DNA of 60,394 nucleotides from a virus, in IMG/VR virus record IMGVR_UViG_3300036828_000746, positions 1 to 60,394 of that record; one strand, given 5' to 3'. Positions within the stretch are counted from its first letter, which is position 1; the number at the start of each line of letters is the position of its first letter. This document shows positions 8,457-16,185 of the stretch, one piece after another. The position numbers and the translations under genes were made by a program. The notes under the pieces were generated by a model, which made no database searches, was not told the origin of the DNA, and was given only the letters and a program-made list of their open reading frames with translations.

Positions 8457-8957
8457 TTACTCAGCCTCCTCGCCCACCCACTGGAACGCAACCCGCGAAC
8501 GACCTGCGCCGTCAGTGCCACTCGCGCGTGCCGTGAACTTGCGCACGAGGTCGAAGTCCTCGAGGGCGTACATCGCGATCACGAGGTCCTCAGGATACTT
8601 CGCGCCGGCGCTCGTAGCCACCTCGTTGAACACGAGGGGTTCCTCCGACTCCTGGTAGCGTTCGAGGATCGCCCGCATGATCTCAGCAGACGCTGTGACC
8701 TTGTTGGACGATGTGAACTCGTAGTCATCCGTGACGATCAGGTCACCCGCCTCGATTGCGTCAGCGCGCTCCTTCGCCGCTGCTTCCTCCTTCTCACGGC
8801 GTGCGGCGTCGCGTGCTGACTCCTTCTCCTCCTCTTCCTCCTGAGCCTCCTCTTCGGGCTCCTCTTCAGTCGTCTCGGGTTCGGGTTCAGGCGCCTTCGA
8901 CTTCGCCTTGCCTGTACGGGGCGAGCGCGCGGCTTTCGCCTTCGCTGCGGGGGACAT
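8457..8957 (-). CDS. Acidic-linker winged-helix-like protein
   Basis: This 166-residue protein has a basic N-terminus, a long Glu-rich linker (about 25-60) and a C-terminal domain that is clearly related to the C-terminal half of the protein at 21177-22031: AGAKYPEDLVIAMYALEDF here against VGAKYPQDVQAAMFALDII there. Both end SRVAFQW or SRVAYGW. It is the only minus-strand gene in the plus-strand early block and is divergent from the coiled-coil/winged-helix gene at 9165, so a regulatory role is plausible. The ribosome site is AGGAGG before the ATG. Histone-like DNA binding is another possibility. Confidence 0.75.
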   Translation of the reverse strand: MSPAAKAKAARSPRTGKAKSKAPEPEPETTEEEPEEEAQEEEEEKESARDAARREKEEAAAKERADAIEAGDLIVTDDYEFTSSNKVTASAEIMRAILERYQESEEPLVFNEVATSAGAKYPEDLVIAMYALEDFDLVRKFTARASGTDGAGRSRVAFQWVGEEAE

Positions 8958-8996
8958 GACTCGACCTCCTGTTGGGATTGGATGTGGGACGAGTCG

Positions 8997-9002
8997 ACAA
9001 TA
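8997..9002 (-). promoter_or_regulatory. Predicted extended -10 for the minus-strand regulator-like gene
   Basis: Read on the minus strand it is CGTGATATTGTCG, i.e. TGA plus TATTGT. It lies about 40 bases upstream of the ATG and divides the divergent intergenic region 8958-9164. Confidence 0.45.
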
Positions 9003-9110
9003 TCACGTAATCACGGGTTCTGCCGGGCCTCGGTAAGCGACAAGGAATACGGAAACGCTACCCGAGCTCACGAGGACCCCTCCTACCCGGCAGGCCTACC
9101 CGTGACCTCA

Positions 9111-9135
9111 TACATGTTTGCACACAATGTAAAAT
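9111..9135 (+). promoter_or_regulatory. Inverted repeat overlapping a -10 box
   Basis: TACAT (9111) and ATGTA (9127-9131) form an inverted repeat whose right arm overlaps the -10-like TAAAAT at 9130-9135. This looks like an operator over the promoter of the gene at 9165. Confidence 0.4.
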
Positions 9136-9164
9136 GATGCGCCCCGGACAAGGAAAGGACCTTG

Positions 9165-9644
9165 ATGCAGGCACAGAACAATGGCGCGTCCGACATGTAC
9201 GACGCGACAGACATCATCAAAGAACTCGAAGGAGTCATCAGCGCGCTCGTGGCGGAGAAGGAGGAACTCAAGGGACAAATGGGAGCGATTGACGCAGCGA
9301 TCAAGCGCTACGGAAGGGCGATATCCGCGCTCGAATTGCCACAGGCGCTAGCGCCAAAGGCACCCAAGGAACGCTCAGGGCAGAAGCGCGAGGCATCCAA
9401 GGATTCGATGCGTCGGTCAGCGCGCTGGGATGACCTTCAAACGGCGGTCATCGCATACGCACGCGAACACGACGAATTCCGCCAGGTTGACCTCAGGAAC
9501 GATCTCGAAGATCTGAAACTCACGAGCGGGCACTCCTCGATCGCGTTCGACATCCTCCGCGACGACAACATCCTCCGCGTGTCCCGCATCGACGGGAACT
9601 CAAAGTTCTACCGCCTCACCCAGGAGGCGCTCAGCAATGCCTAG
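9165..9644 (+). CDS. Coiled-coil and winged-helix-like protein
   Basis: The ATG at 9165 is preferred over the in-frame TTG at 9162 because AAAGGAC is correctly spaced from it. The 159-residue product has an N-terminal coiled coil (about 15-55), a basic linker (KAPKERSGQKREA) and a C-terminal segment with the pattern of a winged helix (REHDEFRQVDLRNDL, then SSIAFDILRDDNILRVSR). It may be a DNA-binding early regulator. It is the first gene of the early block and overlaps the next gene by eight bases. Confidence 0.7.
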   Translation: MQAQNNGASDMYDATDIIKELEGVISALVAEKEELKGQMGAIDAAIKRYGRAISALELPQALAPKAPKERSGQKREASKDSMRRSARWDDLQTAVIAYAREHDEFRQVDLRNDLEDLKLTSGHSSIAFDILRDDNILRVSRIDGNSKFYRLTQEALSNA

Positions 9645-10050
9645 TCGTAACGGCAGGATCGACACGTCGATCTGGGGAATCTCAGACACCGAACTGCTCG
9701 CGATCGTTGATGACCTGAGCAACGAGGATGGTTGGACGGAGAACATGGACGTCCGTCTGCAACTGGGCGAGAACGTCGAAGCGAAGGACGTGCGCTCGGG
9801 CGTCGGGTCACGCCTTGCCTGGATGCGCAGGTATGGGTGGCTTGAGAGGAATCCCGACTCGCGTACTCAACACCGACTCTCAGAGGTCGGGCGCGTACTC
9901 CTCGCGAATCCCCGATTGACGAAGGCAGTTGAGAGCGCGCTCGTGAACATGAACCCAGCGCAACGCCTCGCGCTCACGCGTGAACTCGCGGAGGGCGGAC
10001 AGGATATTCGAACAGCGCTACGCCGGCAATGGACGAGGTCGCTACGATGA
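9637..10050 (+). CDS. Winged-helix-like hypothetical protein
   Basis: This 137-residue protein contains ISDTELLAIVDDLSNEDGW, then RLAWMRRYGWLER and QHRLSEVGRVLL. The order suggests a helix-turn-helix followed by a wing. A C-terminal helix contains LALTRELAEGG. It overlaps both neighbours, so it is part of a coupled early operon. DNA binding is inferred. Confidence 0.7.
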   Translation: MPSRNGRIDTSIWGISDTELLAIVDDLSNEDGWTENMDVRLQLGENVEAKDVRSGVGSRLAWMRRYGWLERNPDSRTQHRLSEVGRVLLANPRLTKAVESALVNMNPAQRLALTRELAEGGQDIRTALRRQWTRSLR

Positions 10051-10241
10051 CACTGGATAAATTCGGACAACCGTACGGGTCAAGCTGGGAAGGCATGAGC
10101 ATGGGCGAAGGACGCAAACTCGCCCCGACTGGCAAATGTGACAAAGCGCCCGACGGCAAGCACCACTACACCGCAGTTACCTGCGTGCAATCGGTCGAGC
10201 ACTTCGTGTGCGATTACTGCGGCGACGATTGGTGGGACTGA
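10047..10241 (+). CDS. Small CxxC zinc-ribbon-like protein
   Basis: The start at 10047 gives an ATGA overlap with the upstream stop; an in-frame ATG at 10029 is an alternative. The 64-residue product has GKCDKAPDGKHHY and CDYCGDDWW, which could bind one zinc ion with two histidines. The TGA overlaps the next ATG. Function unknown. Confidence 0.65.
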   Translation: MTLDKFGQPYGSSWEGMSMGEGRKLAPTGKCDKAPDGKHHYTAVTCVQSVEHFVCDYCGDDWWD

Positions 10242-10453
10242 TGAGTTTCACCCAACCGCTTTGCTTGACGTGTTGGCACACGCCGCCCGATTGGACGCCC
10301 GAATCTCTTCTAGCGGTCCTCAAGGAACACGCAGACGCTGACCCGATACAAGTCACAGGCGTCGGCATTGAAACCTGCTGTCTGTGTGGACGTCGTTCTG
10401 ACCACGGGATCTACGTCCGCGTTGACCCAAGGTCCGTTCCATACCCGCGATGA
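10241..10453 (+). CDS. Small zinc-ribbon-like protein
   Basis: This 70-residue protein has two cysteine pairs, CLTC near residue 8 and CCLCG near 46, consistent with a single zinc ribbon. It starts in a TGATG overlap with the upstream gene and ends overlapping the next. Function unknown. Confidence 0.65.
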   Translation: MSFTQPLCLTCWHTPPDWTPESLLAVLKEHADADPIQVTGVGIETCCLCGRRSDHGIYVRVDPRSVPYPR

Positions 10454-10674
10454 TGTGGCACCGAAAAGGCAACGGGCACGCGACGAGCGGCGTGGTGTTC
10501 ACAGCGCCACGCTGCGGTCGCCTGCAACATCCGGAACCTTGCTCGATGGTGTGGCCCGACTGTGATTGCACCGGATGTGTGCTGCGTGAGATCTCGCAAG
10601 CCGTATGGGTAGGCCTGTTCTCGTCGTGGGGTGAATGGCCGAGGGAACGAGCGGACGGTTGCAAACGCTACTGA
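10450..10674 (+). CDS. Small cysteine-rich hypothetical protein
   Basis: This 74-residue product contains APRCGRLQH and CDCTGCVLREI. The ATG overlaps the upstream stop (ATGATG). It is the fourth member of a tightly overlapping run of small cysteine-rich genes. No family was recognised. Confidence 0.6.
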   Translation: MMWHRKGNGHATSGVVFTAPRCGRLQHPEPCSMVWPDCDCTGCVLREISQAVWVGLFSSWGEWPRERADGCKRY

Positions 10675-10697
10675 GCGTTGGATTGCATGGAGGGGAG

Positions 10698-10799
10698 TTG
10701 GCGTATGTCTTGGTTATCGCAGCGATCCCGTTCCTCGTCGGATGGGCGGGTGAGCAACTGTTGTGGCGCTTCTCTAAGAAATATCGAAGAGGAAGGTGA
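10698..10799 (+). CDS. Possible small membrane peptide
   Basis: A 33-codon ORF starts with TTG just after GGAGGGGAG. It encodes one hydrophobic helix (AYVLVIAAIPFLVGWAGEQL) followed by a basic tail (KKYRRGR), the standard pattern of an inner-membrane peptide. The start codon is unusual and spacing to the ribosome site is tight, so this is a moderate call. The early promoter at 10815 follows immediately. Confidence 0.4.
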   Translation: MAYVLVIAAIPFLVGWAGEQLLWRFSKKYRRGR

Positions 10800-10814
10800 G
10801 TTCCCGGTGAGACC

Positions 10815-10834
10815 TGTCAATATGTCGGTGTAGG
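10815..10834 (+). promoter_or_regulatory. Early promoter repeat P1
   Basis: The sequence TGTCAATATGTCGGTGTAGG is repeated almost unchanged at 12.9, 14.7, 22.6 and 23.8 kb. Alignment with TATATT (15362) and TATGAT (19883) variants places the -10 at CAATAT and transcription start near GTGTAGG. It precedes the DUF6011 gene by about 30 bases. Confidence 0.65.
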
Positions 10835-10862
10835 CAAACCCCCAGGAACACAAGGAGTCACA

Positions 10863-11756
10863 ATGAGCACCGATCCGAACACCATCACCGACAAGCAGCA
10901 AAACTTCATCAACAACCTGCTCGCGCAGCGCGAGGTTCCTGCCCACGTTGCCCGCACGCTGCAAGACGTGCCGGTTGAGACACTTTCGAAGCAGGCGGCG
11001 TCTGAGATCATCAGCGCGCTGCTCGAAGCGCCTGAGACAACAGGCGTGCAGAAGACAGGCAGCGCGGATGACAATTACGGCATCCCGAGCGCCGACGCGC
11101 TGCCCACCGGGCGTTACGCGATCGACAGCGCGGATGGCGAATTGACCTTCTACCGCGTGTGGCGCGGGACGCGCAACCCCGACTACGTCAAGGTCTACCT
11201 GCTGCACGGACCGGACGAGACGGAGGTCCCGTTCGGCAAAGGCCTCGTGACGATCACGAAGGACATTGCCGCTGACGCCGCTGGCGCCGCGATTCGTTAC
11301 GGTCACGAGATTGGCGCGTGCAGCGTATGCGCCAAGCGCCTCACGAACCGCGTATCCCGCGCACTCGGCATCGGGCCGATCTGCGGCGGGCACTTTTACG
11401 GCGAGGAGTGGAAGTCAACCGTTCACGGTGCACGCGAGCAGATCAAGGCCGCAGGCCTCGATCCCGACGAGAACGTGGAGGACGATGAGCAGGTTGTCCG
11501 CTACGACGTGCGCGGCGACTACGTTGCGCCCGAGCCCGTCGCGACGATCACGCGCAAAGCAGACATCGACGGCAACCCGCGTATGTCGGACATCCTGTCT
11601 GACCTCGACACCCGCTCGATTGTCGAACTTGAGGGCATCATCGCAGAAGCCCAGCGCTTGATCGAGAAGCGCGTGTTCGCAGTACGCGAGCAGGAGCAGG
11701 AGCGCGCAGCGTACACCGCGAAAATGAACCGCGACCAGACGTTCCTGGGACGCTGA
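10863..11756 (+). CDS. DUF6011-like zinc-containing protein
   Basis: This 297-residue protein carries CSVCAKRLTNRVSRALGIGP-I-CGG around residues 155-180, the signature of the DUF6011 zinc domain seen in actinophage proteins. The N-terminal ~60 residues (TDKQQNFINNLLAQREV) resemble a small helical binding domain often found with it. The C-terminal 60 residues are helical and charged. The ribosome site ACAAGGAGTCACA precedes the ATG. No enzymatic role is known to me. Confidence 0.75.
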   Translation: MSTDPNTITDKQQNFINNLLAQREVPAHVARTLQDVPVETLSKQAASEIISALLEAPETTGVQKTGSADDNYGIPSADALPTGRYAIDSADGELTFYRVWRGTRNPDYVKVYLLHGPDETEVPFGKGLVTITKDIAADAAGAAIRYGHEIGACSVCAKRLTNRVSRALGIGPICGGHFYGEEWKSTVHGAREQIKAAGLDPDENVEDDEQVVRYDVRGDYVAPEPVATITRKADIDGNPRMSDILSDLDTRSIVELEGIIAEAQRLIEKRVFAVREQEQERAAYTAKMNRDQTFLGR

Positions 11757-11782
11757 TTCGAACGAACAGCGGGACACGCCGT

Positions 11783-11788
11783 TACAAT
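11783..11788 (+). promoter_or_regulatory. Predicted -10 box
   Basis: CCGTTACAATTG contains TACAAT 36 bases upstream of the next ATG, followed by the standard CCCAACAAGGAGACA leader. Confidence 0.45.
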
Positions 11789-11824
11789 TGCCGCGTGTCC
11801 CGCTCAACCCAACAAGGAGACATG

Positions 11825-12094
11825 ATGAATACACGCAAACACAACACCGAAGGCATGATGCCGTACAAGCACCGCGGGGTCACGTACTTCCTCGATGACG
11901 AGACGTTCTATACGGAGGACGGAATCGCGATTGGATACGTCTCCCGCCGGTACACGTCATACGTCGCCCAACTGCTGGACGATGACCTCGAACCTGTCAT
12001 GGAAGGCAGCAGCCCGGGCGTCGTGAACGTCGAAGGCGACGACCTGGATGACTTGCTCGCGATGTTCGAGGTCTATCAGGAGACGACGACATGA
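11825..12094 (+). CDS. Hypothetical early protein
   Basis: Of two consecutive ATG codons the second (11825) has better spacing to AAGGAG. The 89-residue product is acidic with an alternating polar/aromatic beta-like core (YKHRGVTYFLDDETFY). Its ATGA overlaps the next gene. No family was recognised. Confidence 0.65.
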   Translation: MNTRKHNTEGMMPYKHRGVTYFLDDETFYTEDGIAIGYVSRRYTSYVAQLLDDDLEPVMEGSSPGVVNVEGDDLDDLLAMFEVYQETTT

Positions 12095-12303
12095 TCACTG
12101 AACTGGTACTTGACGAATACAACGAGGATCCGGTCAACCTGGTCATCGTTCGCCTTGCGGAGCACAACGTCAACAAAACATGTGCTGAGGACCCGGGAGA
12201 AGACGTGTACGTTGTGGAGCACATCATCGAAGCACGTGGGTCTCAGCACGTAAAAGCGAGCATGACGATCCAAGTACCTGCGCGGGATCAGGAGGCGACA
12301 TGA
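12091..12303 (+). CDS. Hypothetical early protein
   Basis: This 70-residue acidic protein begins MITELVLDEYNEDPVNLVIV and is predicted mostly beta. It overlaps both neighbours by four bases. Function unknown. Confidence 0.65.
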   Translation: MITELVLDEYNEDPVNLVIVRLAEHNVNKTCAEDPGEDVYVVEHIIEARGSQHVKASMTIQVPARDQEAT

Positions 12304-12719
12304 TGGACGAATGGACATCAGCACGCCTCGATCGCTTGCACCACGAATACCAGGAGCGTTTGGACGCGTGGGAGACACGCACGCTTTTCCAGTTACGGAA
12401 CGGGTTCGTCGTCGCTTCTGACGGAACGGCAACAGCAACCTACAACGTCGATGAGTACAACGAGCTCCTTTGGTTGAGGTCGCGGCGCGTGTTCTGGTTG
12501 TGGATGAGTCGCTACCCGAACATGCAGCACGACGGCCTTTGGGCGTCGGTGGATTACGCCCTTGGGGTGGTAGACAAACGTGTGGGCCTGCGCAAGTCGT
12601 TCCCGCGCACATATCTCGACCGCTACGTGCGCGCTGCAGTTCGAGAGCAGGTTGACGGAATCATCGCTTCGCTCGATGACATCAAGGAATCCCTTGATGG
12701 TTGGGAGCGCGACGTCTGA
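12300..12719 (+). CDS. Hypothetical early protein
   Basis: This 139-residue helical protein has a Trp/Arg-rich centre (LRSRRVFWLWMSRYP) and a charged C-terminal helix ending in GWERDV. It is the last gene of a three-gene cassette coupled by ATGA overlaps. No known domain was recognised. Confidence 0.65.
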   Translation: MMDEWTSARLDRLHHEYQERLDAWETRTLFQLRNGFVVASDGTATATYNVDEYNELLWLRSRRVFWLWMSRYPNMQHDGLWASVDYALGVVDKRVGLRKSFPRTYLDRYVRAAVREQVDGIIASLDDIKESLDGWERDV

Positions 12720-12954
12720 CCGGGCAGAGCAGGACGCTGAGCGATTGGCAGGGTAGGACAGGCGTAAGGTGCCGCGCTTGACACTACGCCCACGCAGCAG
12801 GCGTTAGACGAGGACTCAGCGGTGTTGGGTATTGCCGCCGGGTTCTCGTCGTCAGATGTTATCTAAGAACACCCGAAGGATATCCGGAAACCCCCGGGAA
12901 ACGTGTCAATATGTCGGTGTAGGAAAAAACCCAGGGAACACAAGGAGACACCAA
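12720..12954 (+). promoter_or_regulatory. Intergenic region with early promoter repeat P2 (12904-12923)
   Basis: No gene is seen. The exact promoter repeat TGTCAATATGTCGGTGTAGG lies at 12904-12923, about 30 bases before the next ATG. Upstream is TTATCTAAGAACACC (from 12859) and ATATCCGGAAAC (from about 12880), related to elements before other early promoters. A TTGACA at 12778 lacks a well-spaced -10. Confidence 0.6.
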
Positions 12955-13290
12955 ATGAAGGACTACACTCGCACACTCACCGCTCGTCATCCCGGAACCT
13001 GCCAGGCCTGCAAGGGCGCAATCGTCCCGGGCGACAAGATCGCTCGCAAGCAGAACCGCAACGGTTGGAACGCTCGGGGATGGAATCACGCTCGTTGCGA
13101 GCTCATTTGGCTGTGTGACGGACGCACGATTCAGGGCAGCGGCGGCGTCGCGCTTTACGTCGCGATCAGCGCCGAGGGCAAGGTCGTCGGTGACAATCGC
13201 GAGTCAGTACTTGGCGGCATCGCGGAGTACGCGCCCGACACGGACGCACGTGCGAAGGCACAGGCAGCATACGAGGACCTCCCCTTCTGA
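12955..13290 (+). CDS. Small zinc-ribbon protein
   Basis: This 111-residue protein has CQACKGAIVPGDKIAR near residue 16 and GWNHARC near 48, a four-ligand pattern (C-x2-C ... H-x2-C) typical of small treble-clef or PARP-like zinc fingers in actinophage early proteins. The ATG at 12955 follows ACAAGGAGACACCAA. Its TGA stop doubles as part of the extended -10 of the next promoter. Confidence 0.7.
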   Translation: MKDYTRTLTARHPGTCQACKGAIVPGDKIARKQNRNGWNARGWNHARCELIWLCDGRTIQGSGGVALYVAISAEGKVVGDNRESVLGGIAEYAPDTDARAKAQAAYEDLPF

Positions 13291-13296
13291 TATTAT
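13288..13296 (+). promoter_or_regulatory. Extended -10 promoter overlapping a stop codon
   Basis: TGATATTAT: the TGA stop of the upstream gene supplies the extended TGn and TATTAT (13291-13296) is the -10. The DUF2786 gene begins 58 bases later behind CCAACAAGGAGACACACC. Confidence 0.6.
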
Positions 13297-13353
13297 CCAC
13301 GCGGGACGCGCACAACGCGCGTTCCGCACCTACCCAACAAGGAGACACACCAA

Positions 13354-14298
13354 ATGACAATCGACAGCGCAATCCAAAAGGTCCGCAAACTGCTCGACCT
13401 CGCGAACGAAGCGAGCAAGGGCACGGAGGCGGAGCGTGATCTCGCGATGCAACGCGCTCAGGAGATCATGTTGAAGCACGGCCTGGAGATGGCCGCGATC
13501 GACGCATCACGCGAGGACAAGTCGCGGGAAGTCGGAGAAGAGCGTTACGACATCATGGAGGAGGATTGGCAGCGCGCGCTCCTCGACAACATCGCTCGCG
13601 GGTCGTTCGCTCGCACGTACTTCTACCAGGGGTCGAACCGCACCGTCATCGTCGGGCGCCCGGAGCAGGTCGCGTTCGTCAAGACGCTGTACCAGTGGTT
13701 GCTCCCGCAGGTTGAGGCAGCGGCGATCAAGACGGCGAAGTCGTACGACAAGCGGGCGCAGTACGCCTACCTGTACGGCCTGCGTGCGTTGACCATCGAG
13801 ATCGCGGCGGGACGCGATGATCGCGACATCCGCGAAGCATCCCAGGAGGACATCGCGTGGGCAGGCCTATCGCGCTTCCTGGACAAAAACGATCGCGGCG
13901 ACGGAGCGGAAGACATCTCGAACCTTTGCGGGATCGCGCTGAACTACGCCAAGGAGGTGCGCCCGTTCGTCAAGCGCGAGGAGGTCGCGCCAGGGTTCGC
14001 GCAGCACACCGGCGTCTTCATGCGCTCGTTCTTCCTATCCGCTGCTGCGACGGTCGGTCAGCGCCTACGTGAGACGCAGACGCGCTTCGCGGAGGAAGGC
14101 GGCGACAACGCGTCCGCGCTCGTCGTGCAGGAGACGAAGGCGGTCGATGACTTCCTGAAGGCGCTCGACCTCGGGAAGGTGTCGTCATCCGCGAAGTACG
14201 ATCGCGAGGGGTGGAAAGCTGGCGCAAACGCAGCGAAGGATTTCTCACTGCACACGAACCGCGAGGTCGCAGGCGGGCGGAAGGAGTTGAACGCCTGA
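13354..14298 (+). CDS. DUF2786-domain protein
   Basis: This 314-residue protein starts with the DUF2786 signature: IQKVRKLLDLANEASKGTEAE followed by AMQRAQEIMLKHGLEM (about residues 5-50). The family occurs in phages and mobile elements, often as a putative DNA-associated or metallopeptidase-like protein, and its biochemical role is not established. The rest is helical, with no zinc motif. Strong ribosome site AACAAGGAGACA. Confidence 0.8.
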   Translation: MTIDSAIQKVRKLLDLANEASKGTEAERDLAMQRAQEIMLKHGLEMAAIDASREDKSREVGEERYDIMEEDWQRALLDNIARGSFARTYFYQGSNRTVIVGRPEQVAFVKTLYQWLLPQVEAAAIKTAKSYDKRAQYAYLYGLRALTIEIAAGRDDRDIREASQEDIAWAGLSRFLDKNDRGDGAEDISNLCGIALNYAKEVRPFVKREEVAPGFAQHTGVFMRSFFLSAAATVGQRLRETQTRFAEEGGDNASALVVQETKAVDDFLKALDLGKVSSSAKYDREGWKAGANAAKDFSLHTNREVAGGRKELNA

Positions 14299-14510
14299 CA
14301 CCAAACGAGTGGATCGTGTTCGACGCGCTACGCCTGACGGGCGAACGTGGGATGACGCTTCAGGAGCTCGCTCACTTCACCCGTCGGGCGTTGCCCGTTG
14401 TTGCTGTCGGCGTCAGAGACCTCCACTCACGCGGGGTCGTAGAAAGGCGTATCATCGAGGGGATCGTGTATTGGTCGACAAGCAACAGGAGGACACGTGC
14501 CTACCATTGA
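14295..14510 (+). CDS. Winged-helix-like protein with probable CTG start
   Basis: The protein-like part is LTPNEWIVFDALRLTGERGM, then a recognition-helix-like segment (LPVVAVGVRDLHSRGVV) and a wing. A CTG at 14295 forms a CTGA overlap with the DUF2786 stop and sits after GGAAGGAG; the alternative is a GTG at 14316. About 71 residues. The next gene starts inside its 3' end. Confidence 0.55.
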   Translation: MTPNEWIVFDALRLTGERGMTLQELAHFTRRALPVVAVGVRDLHSRGVVERRIIEGIVYWSTSNRRTRAYH

Positions 14511-14676
14511 GAACCGGTGGGCGCAGTTCAACGACGACGAACGAACCATCCTGTCTGTGGGCCTAGCGTTGGCGTCGAAAGGCGCTCCCGTCGAGGTGCT
14601 GCGACTGATCGACCGGTTGATCGTTGAACTGTCGCAGAATAAGGATAGGCGAAGAGTGGCGGACATTCCCGGATAG
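14497..14676 (+). CDS. Small helical hypothetical protein
   Basis: A 59-residue ORF with a GTG start behind an excellent site (ACAGGAGGACAC). It reads VPTIENRWAQFNDDERTIL and then a helical segment ending in IVELSQNKDRRR. It overlaps the upstream gene by 14 bases, and the promoter repeat at 14680 follows its stop by three bases. Function unknown. Confidence 0.6.
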   Translation: MPTIENRWAQFNDDERTILSVGLALASKGAPVEVLRLIDRLIVELSQNKDRRRVADIPG

Positions 14677-14679
14677 ACC

Positions 14680-14699
14680 TGTCAATATGTCGGTGTAGG
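14680..14699 (+). promoter_or_regulatory. Early promoter repeat P3
   Basis: An exact copy of TGTCAATATGTCGGTGTAGG, 33 bases before the ATG at 14732. Confidence 0.65.
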
Positions 14700-14731
14700 C
14701 AAATTCACCCGCTCACACAAGGAGACATCAA

Positions 14732-15310
14732 ATGACCACCACACAGAACACCCGCCGCGATAACCTGCACGCCGTCTTCTTCGACATCGTCCACAACTGG
14801 GCAGTCGACGTGGCCGAGATCGCGGAGCACACGGACCTCACGAAGGACCAGGTTCGCTCACTGCTCAGCACGTTGGAGCGCAAGGGCATGGTCGCCGGCG
14901 CACACGTCAACGGCGAGCCCACGAAGATTTGGCAGACCTACTACGACATCCAGAACGAGACGGACGTGATCGAGCGCGCTGAGGCCGAGTTCGCAGAGAA
15001 GTTCCCGAACGAGGTTGCTGACACGAAGTCGCCCGCGCAGACGCCGAAGACGCGCCCGGATGAGGGTCAGGTTATCTACGAGGTCAAGAAGACACGCACG
15101 ACAGGCGCACACGTCACCCTCACGAACTACTCGAAGGGCACAGGCGAGCGCCGCTACGTCGCACAGTGCTACACGCACAGCACGGTGCACGAGTTCGCAA
15201 AGCGACTGCCCGCCGAGGCGATGTGCCATCACCCCGAGGAGTGGTGCGCCGATTGCCAGGTCATCGACACGACGAACCAGCACGCAGCGCTGCAGGAGCA
15301 GGGGATCTAA
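14732..15310 (+). CDS. MarR-like winged-helix protein
   Basis: This 192-residue protein has an N-terminal winged helix (about residues 12-60) with AVDVAEIAEHTDLTKDQVRS as the HTH, LLSTLERKGMV as the recognition helix and a wing. A C-terminal part contains CHHPEEWCADC, a possible zinc site. It may regulate early phage or host genes. It forms a one-gene cassette under its own promoter. Confidence 0.75.
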   Translation: MTTTQNTRRDNLHAVFFDIVHNWAVDVAEIAEHTDLTKDQVRSLLSTLERKGMVAGAHVNGEPTKIWQTYYDIQNETDVIERAEAEFAEKFPNEVADTKSPAQTPKTRPDEGQVIYEVKKTRTTGAHVTLTNYSKGTGERRYVAQCYTHSTVHEFAKRLPAEAMCHHPEEWCADCQVIDTTNQHAALQEQGI

Positions 15311-15361
15311 GAGGAGGCGAAGAATACGCGCTCGGTGGACACCAAACCTCCGCTGAGCGCG

Positions 15362-15378
15362 TATATTTGTCGTGTAGG
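15362..15378 (+). promoter_or_regulatory. Early promoter repeat P4 (variant)
   Basis: TATATTTGTCGTGTAGG carries a near-consensus -10 TATATT followed by the start-region motif TGTCGTGTAGG. This variant defines where the -10 lies in the other copies. Confidence 0.6.
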
Positions 15379-15408
15379 AACAAACCCCCAGAAACAAGGA
15401 GACACCAA

Positions 15409-15687
15409 ATGACCTTCAAGAACATCACTCGCGGAGACGTCGATTCCGGCACGCGCGCTTCCTTCATCTCGCGCCTTGGGCGCGGCAACGTCGTCCTCGT
15501 CAAGGGCCTTCGCGGGCAGAAGGACGTGCCCCAGATGGTCATCAAGAAGGATGGCAGCGACGTGTACGTCAAGCCATATGACGGCGCGATCAACGCGCGG
15601 CACGCACGCCGCGACCACATCGACCACAAGATCGACGGCAAGAAGGTCAGCACCGAGCAGATCATCGGCATCGCGATCTCACGGTAA
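15409..15687 (+). CDS. Small basic beta-rich hypothetical protein
   Basis: This 92-residue protein is strongly basic, with LVKGLRGQKDVPQMVIKKDG and a His/Arg-rich NARHARRDHIDHKIDGKK. Nucleic-acid binding is a reasonable guess from charge only. The ATG follows AAACAAGGAGACACCAA. Confidence 0.65.
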   Translation: MTFKNITRGDVDSGTRASFISRLGRGNVVLVKGLRGQKDVPQMVIKKDGSDVYVKPYDGAINARHARRDHIDHKIDGKKVSTEQIIGIAISR

Positions 15688-15692
15688 TCGAC

Positions 15693-15878
15693 ATGCGCTG
15701 CTACATCTGCAACAATCCCACTGGCGTCAACGCGATGGACGACCTCGATGAGAGGGAATTCGATCTCGTCGTGGAGCACCACGGCCTCATCCATTGCCAA
15801 GGAACAGACGAGCAGTTCGACGCGGAGGGCAACGTCATCATGTGCCCCGAGTGCGCTGCCGACGCAACGACCCACTAA
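15693..15878 (+). CDS. Small zinc-ribbon protein
   Basis: The 61-residue product begins MRCYICNNPTG and ends CPECAADATTH, giving two CxxC knuckles with HHGLIHC between them. It is a typical early-phage zinc ribbon. No good ribosome site is seen, so it may depend on translation of the gene five bases upstream. Confidence 0.65.
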   Translation: MRCYICNNPTGVNAMDDLDEREFDLVVEHHGLIHCQGTDEQFDAEGNVIMCPECAADATTH

Positions 15879-15899
15879 CCCCCACAAGGAGACACACCT

Positions 15900-16142
15900 A
15901 TGACCATCGAAATCCACAACGGCGTAGCACACGGCATGGACGACTACGTCTACACCGCGCTGTGCAGCATGCCCGACACGCCCCGCGGCGAGTACGACGA
16001 GGAGATAGACCTCATCGTGCGCAACACGACGCACCACAACCGGCGACCCAGCGTCGCAGCGCTCAAGCGCGCAGCACAGGAGGAATGCGCTCGGGGTTAC
16101 GAGACAGGCCTTCGTGTCCGGCGAATCGTCCGCGTGTGGTAA
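15900..16142 (+). CDS. Hypothetical early protein
   Basis: This 80-residue protein contains DDYVYTALCSMPDTPRGEYD and a basic helix ending RVRRIVRVW. It starts after CCCACAAGGAGACACACC. No known domain was recognised. Confidence 0.65.
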   Translation: MTIEIHNGVAHGMDDYVYTALCSMPDTPRGEYDEEIDLIVRNTTHHNRRPSVAALKRAAQEECARGYETGLRVRRIVRVW

Positions 16143-16147
16143 CAACC

Positions 16148-16156
16148 TGATAACAT
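16148..16156 (+). promoter_or_regulatory. Extended -10 promoter
   Basis: CCTGATAACATC holds TGA plus TAACAT (16151-16156), 30 bases upstream of the next ATG and its CCCAAACAAGGAGATACA leader. Confidence 0.5.
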
Positions 16157-16185
16157 CACCGACCCAACCCAAACAAGGAGATACA

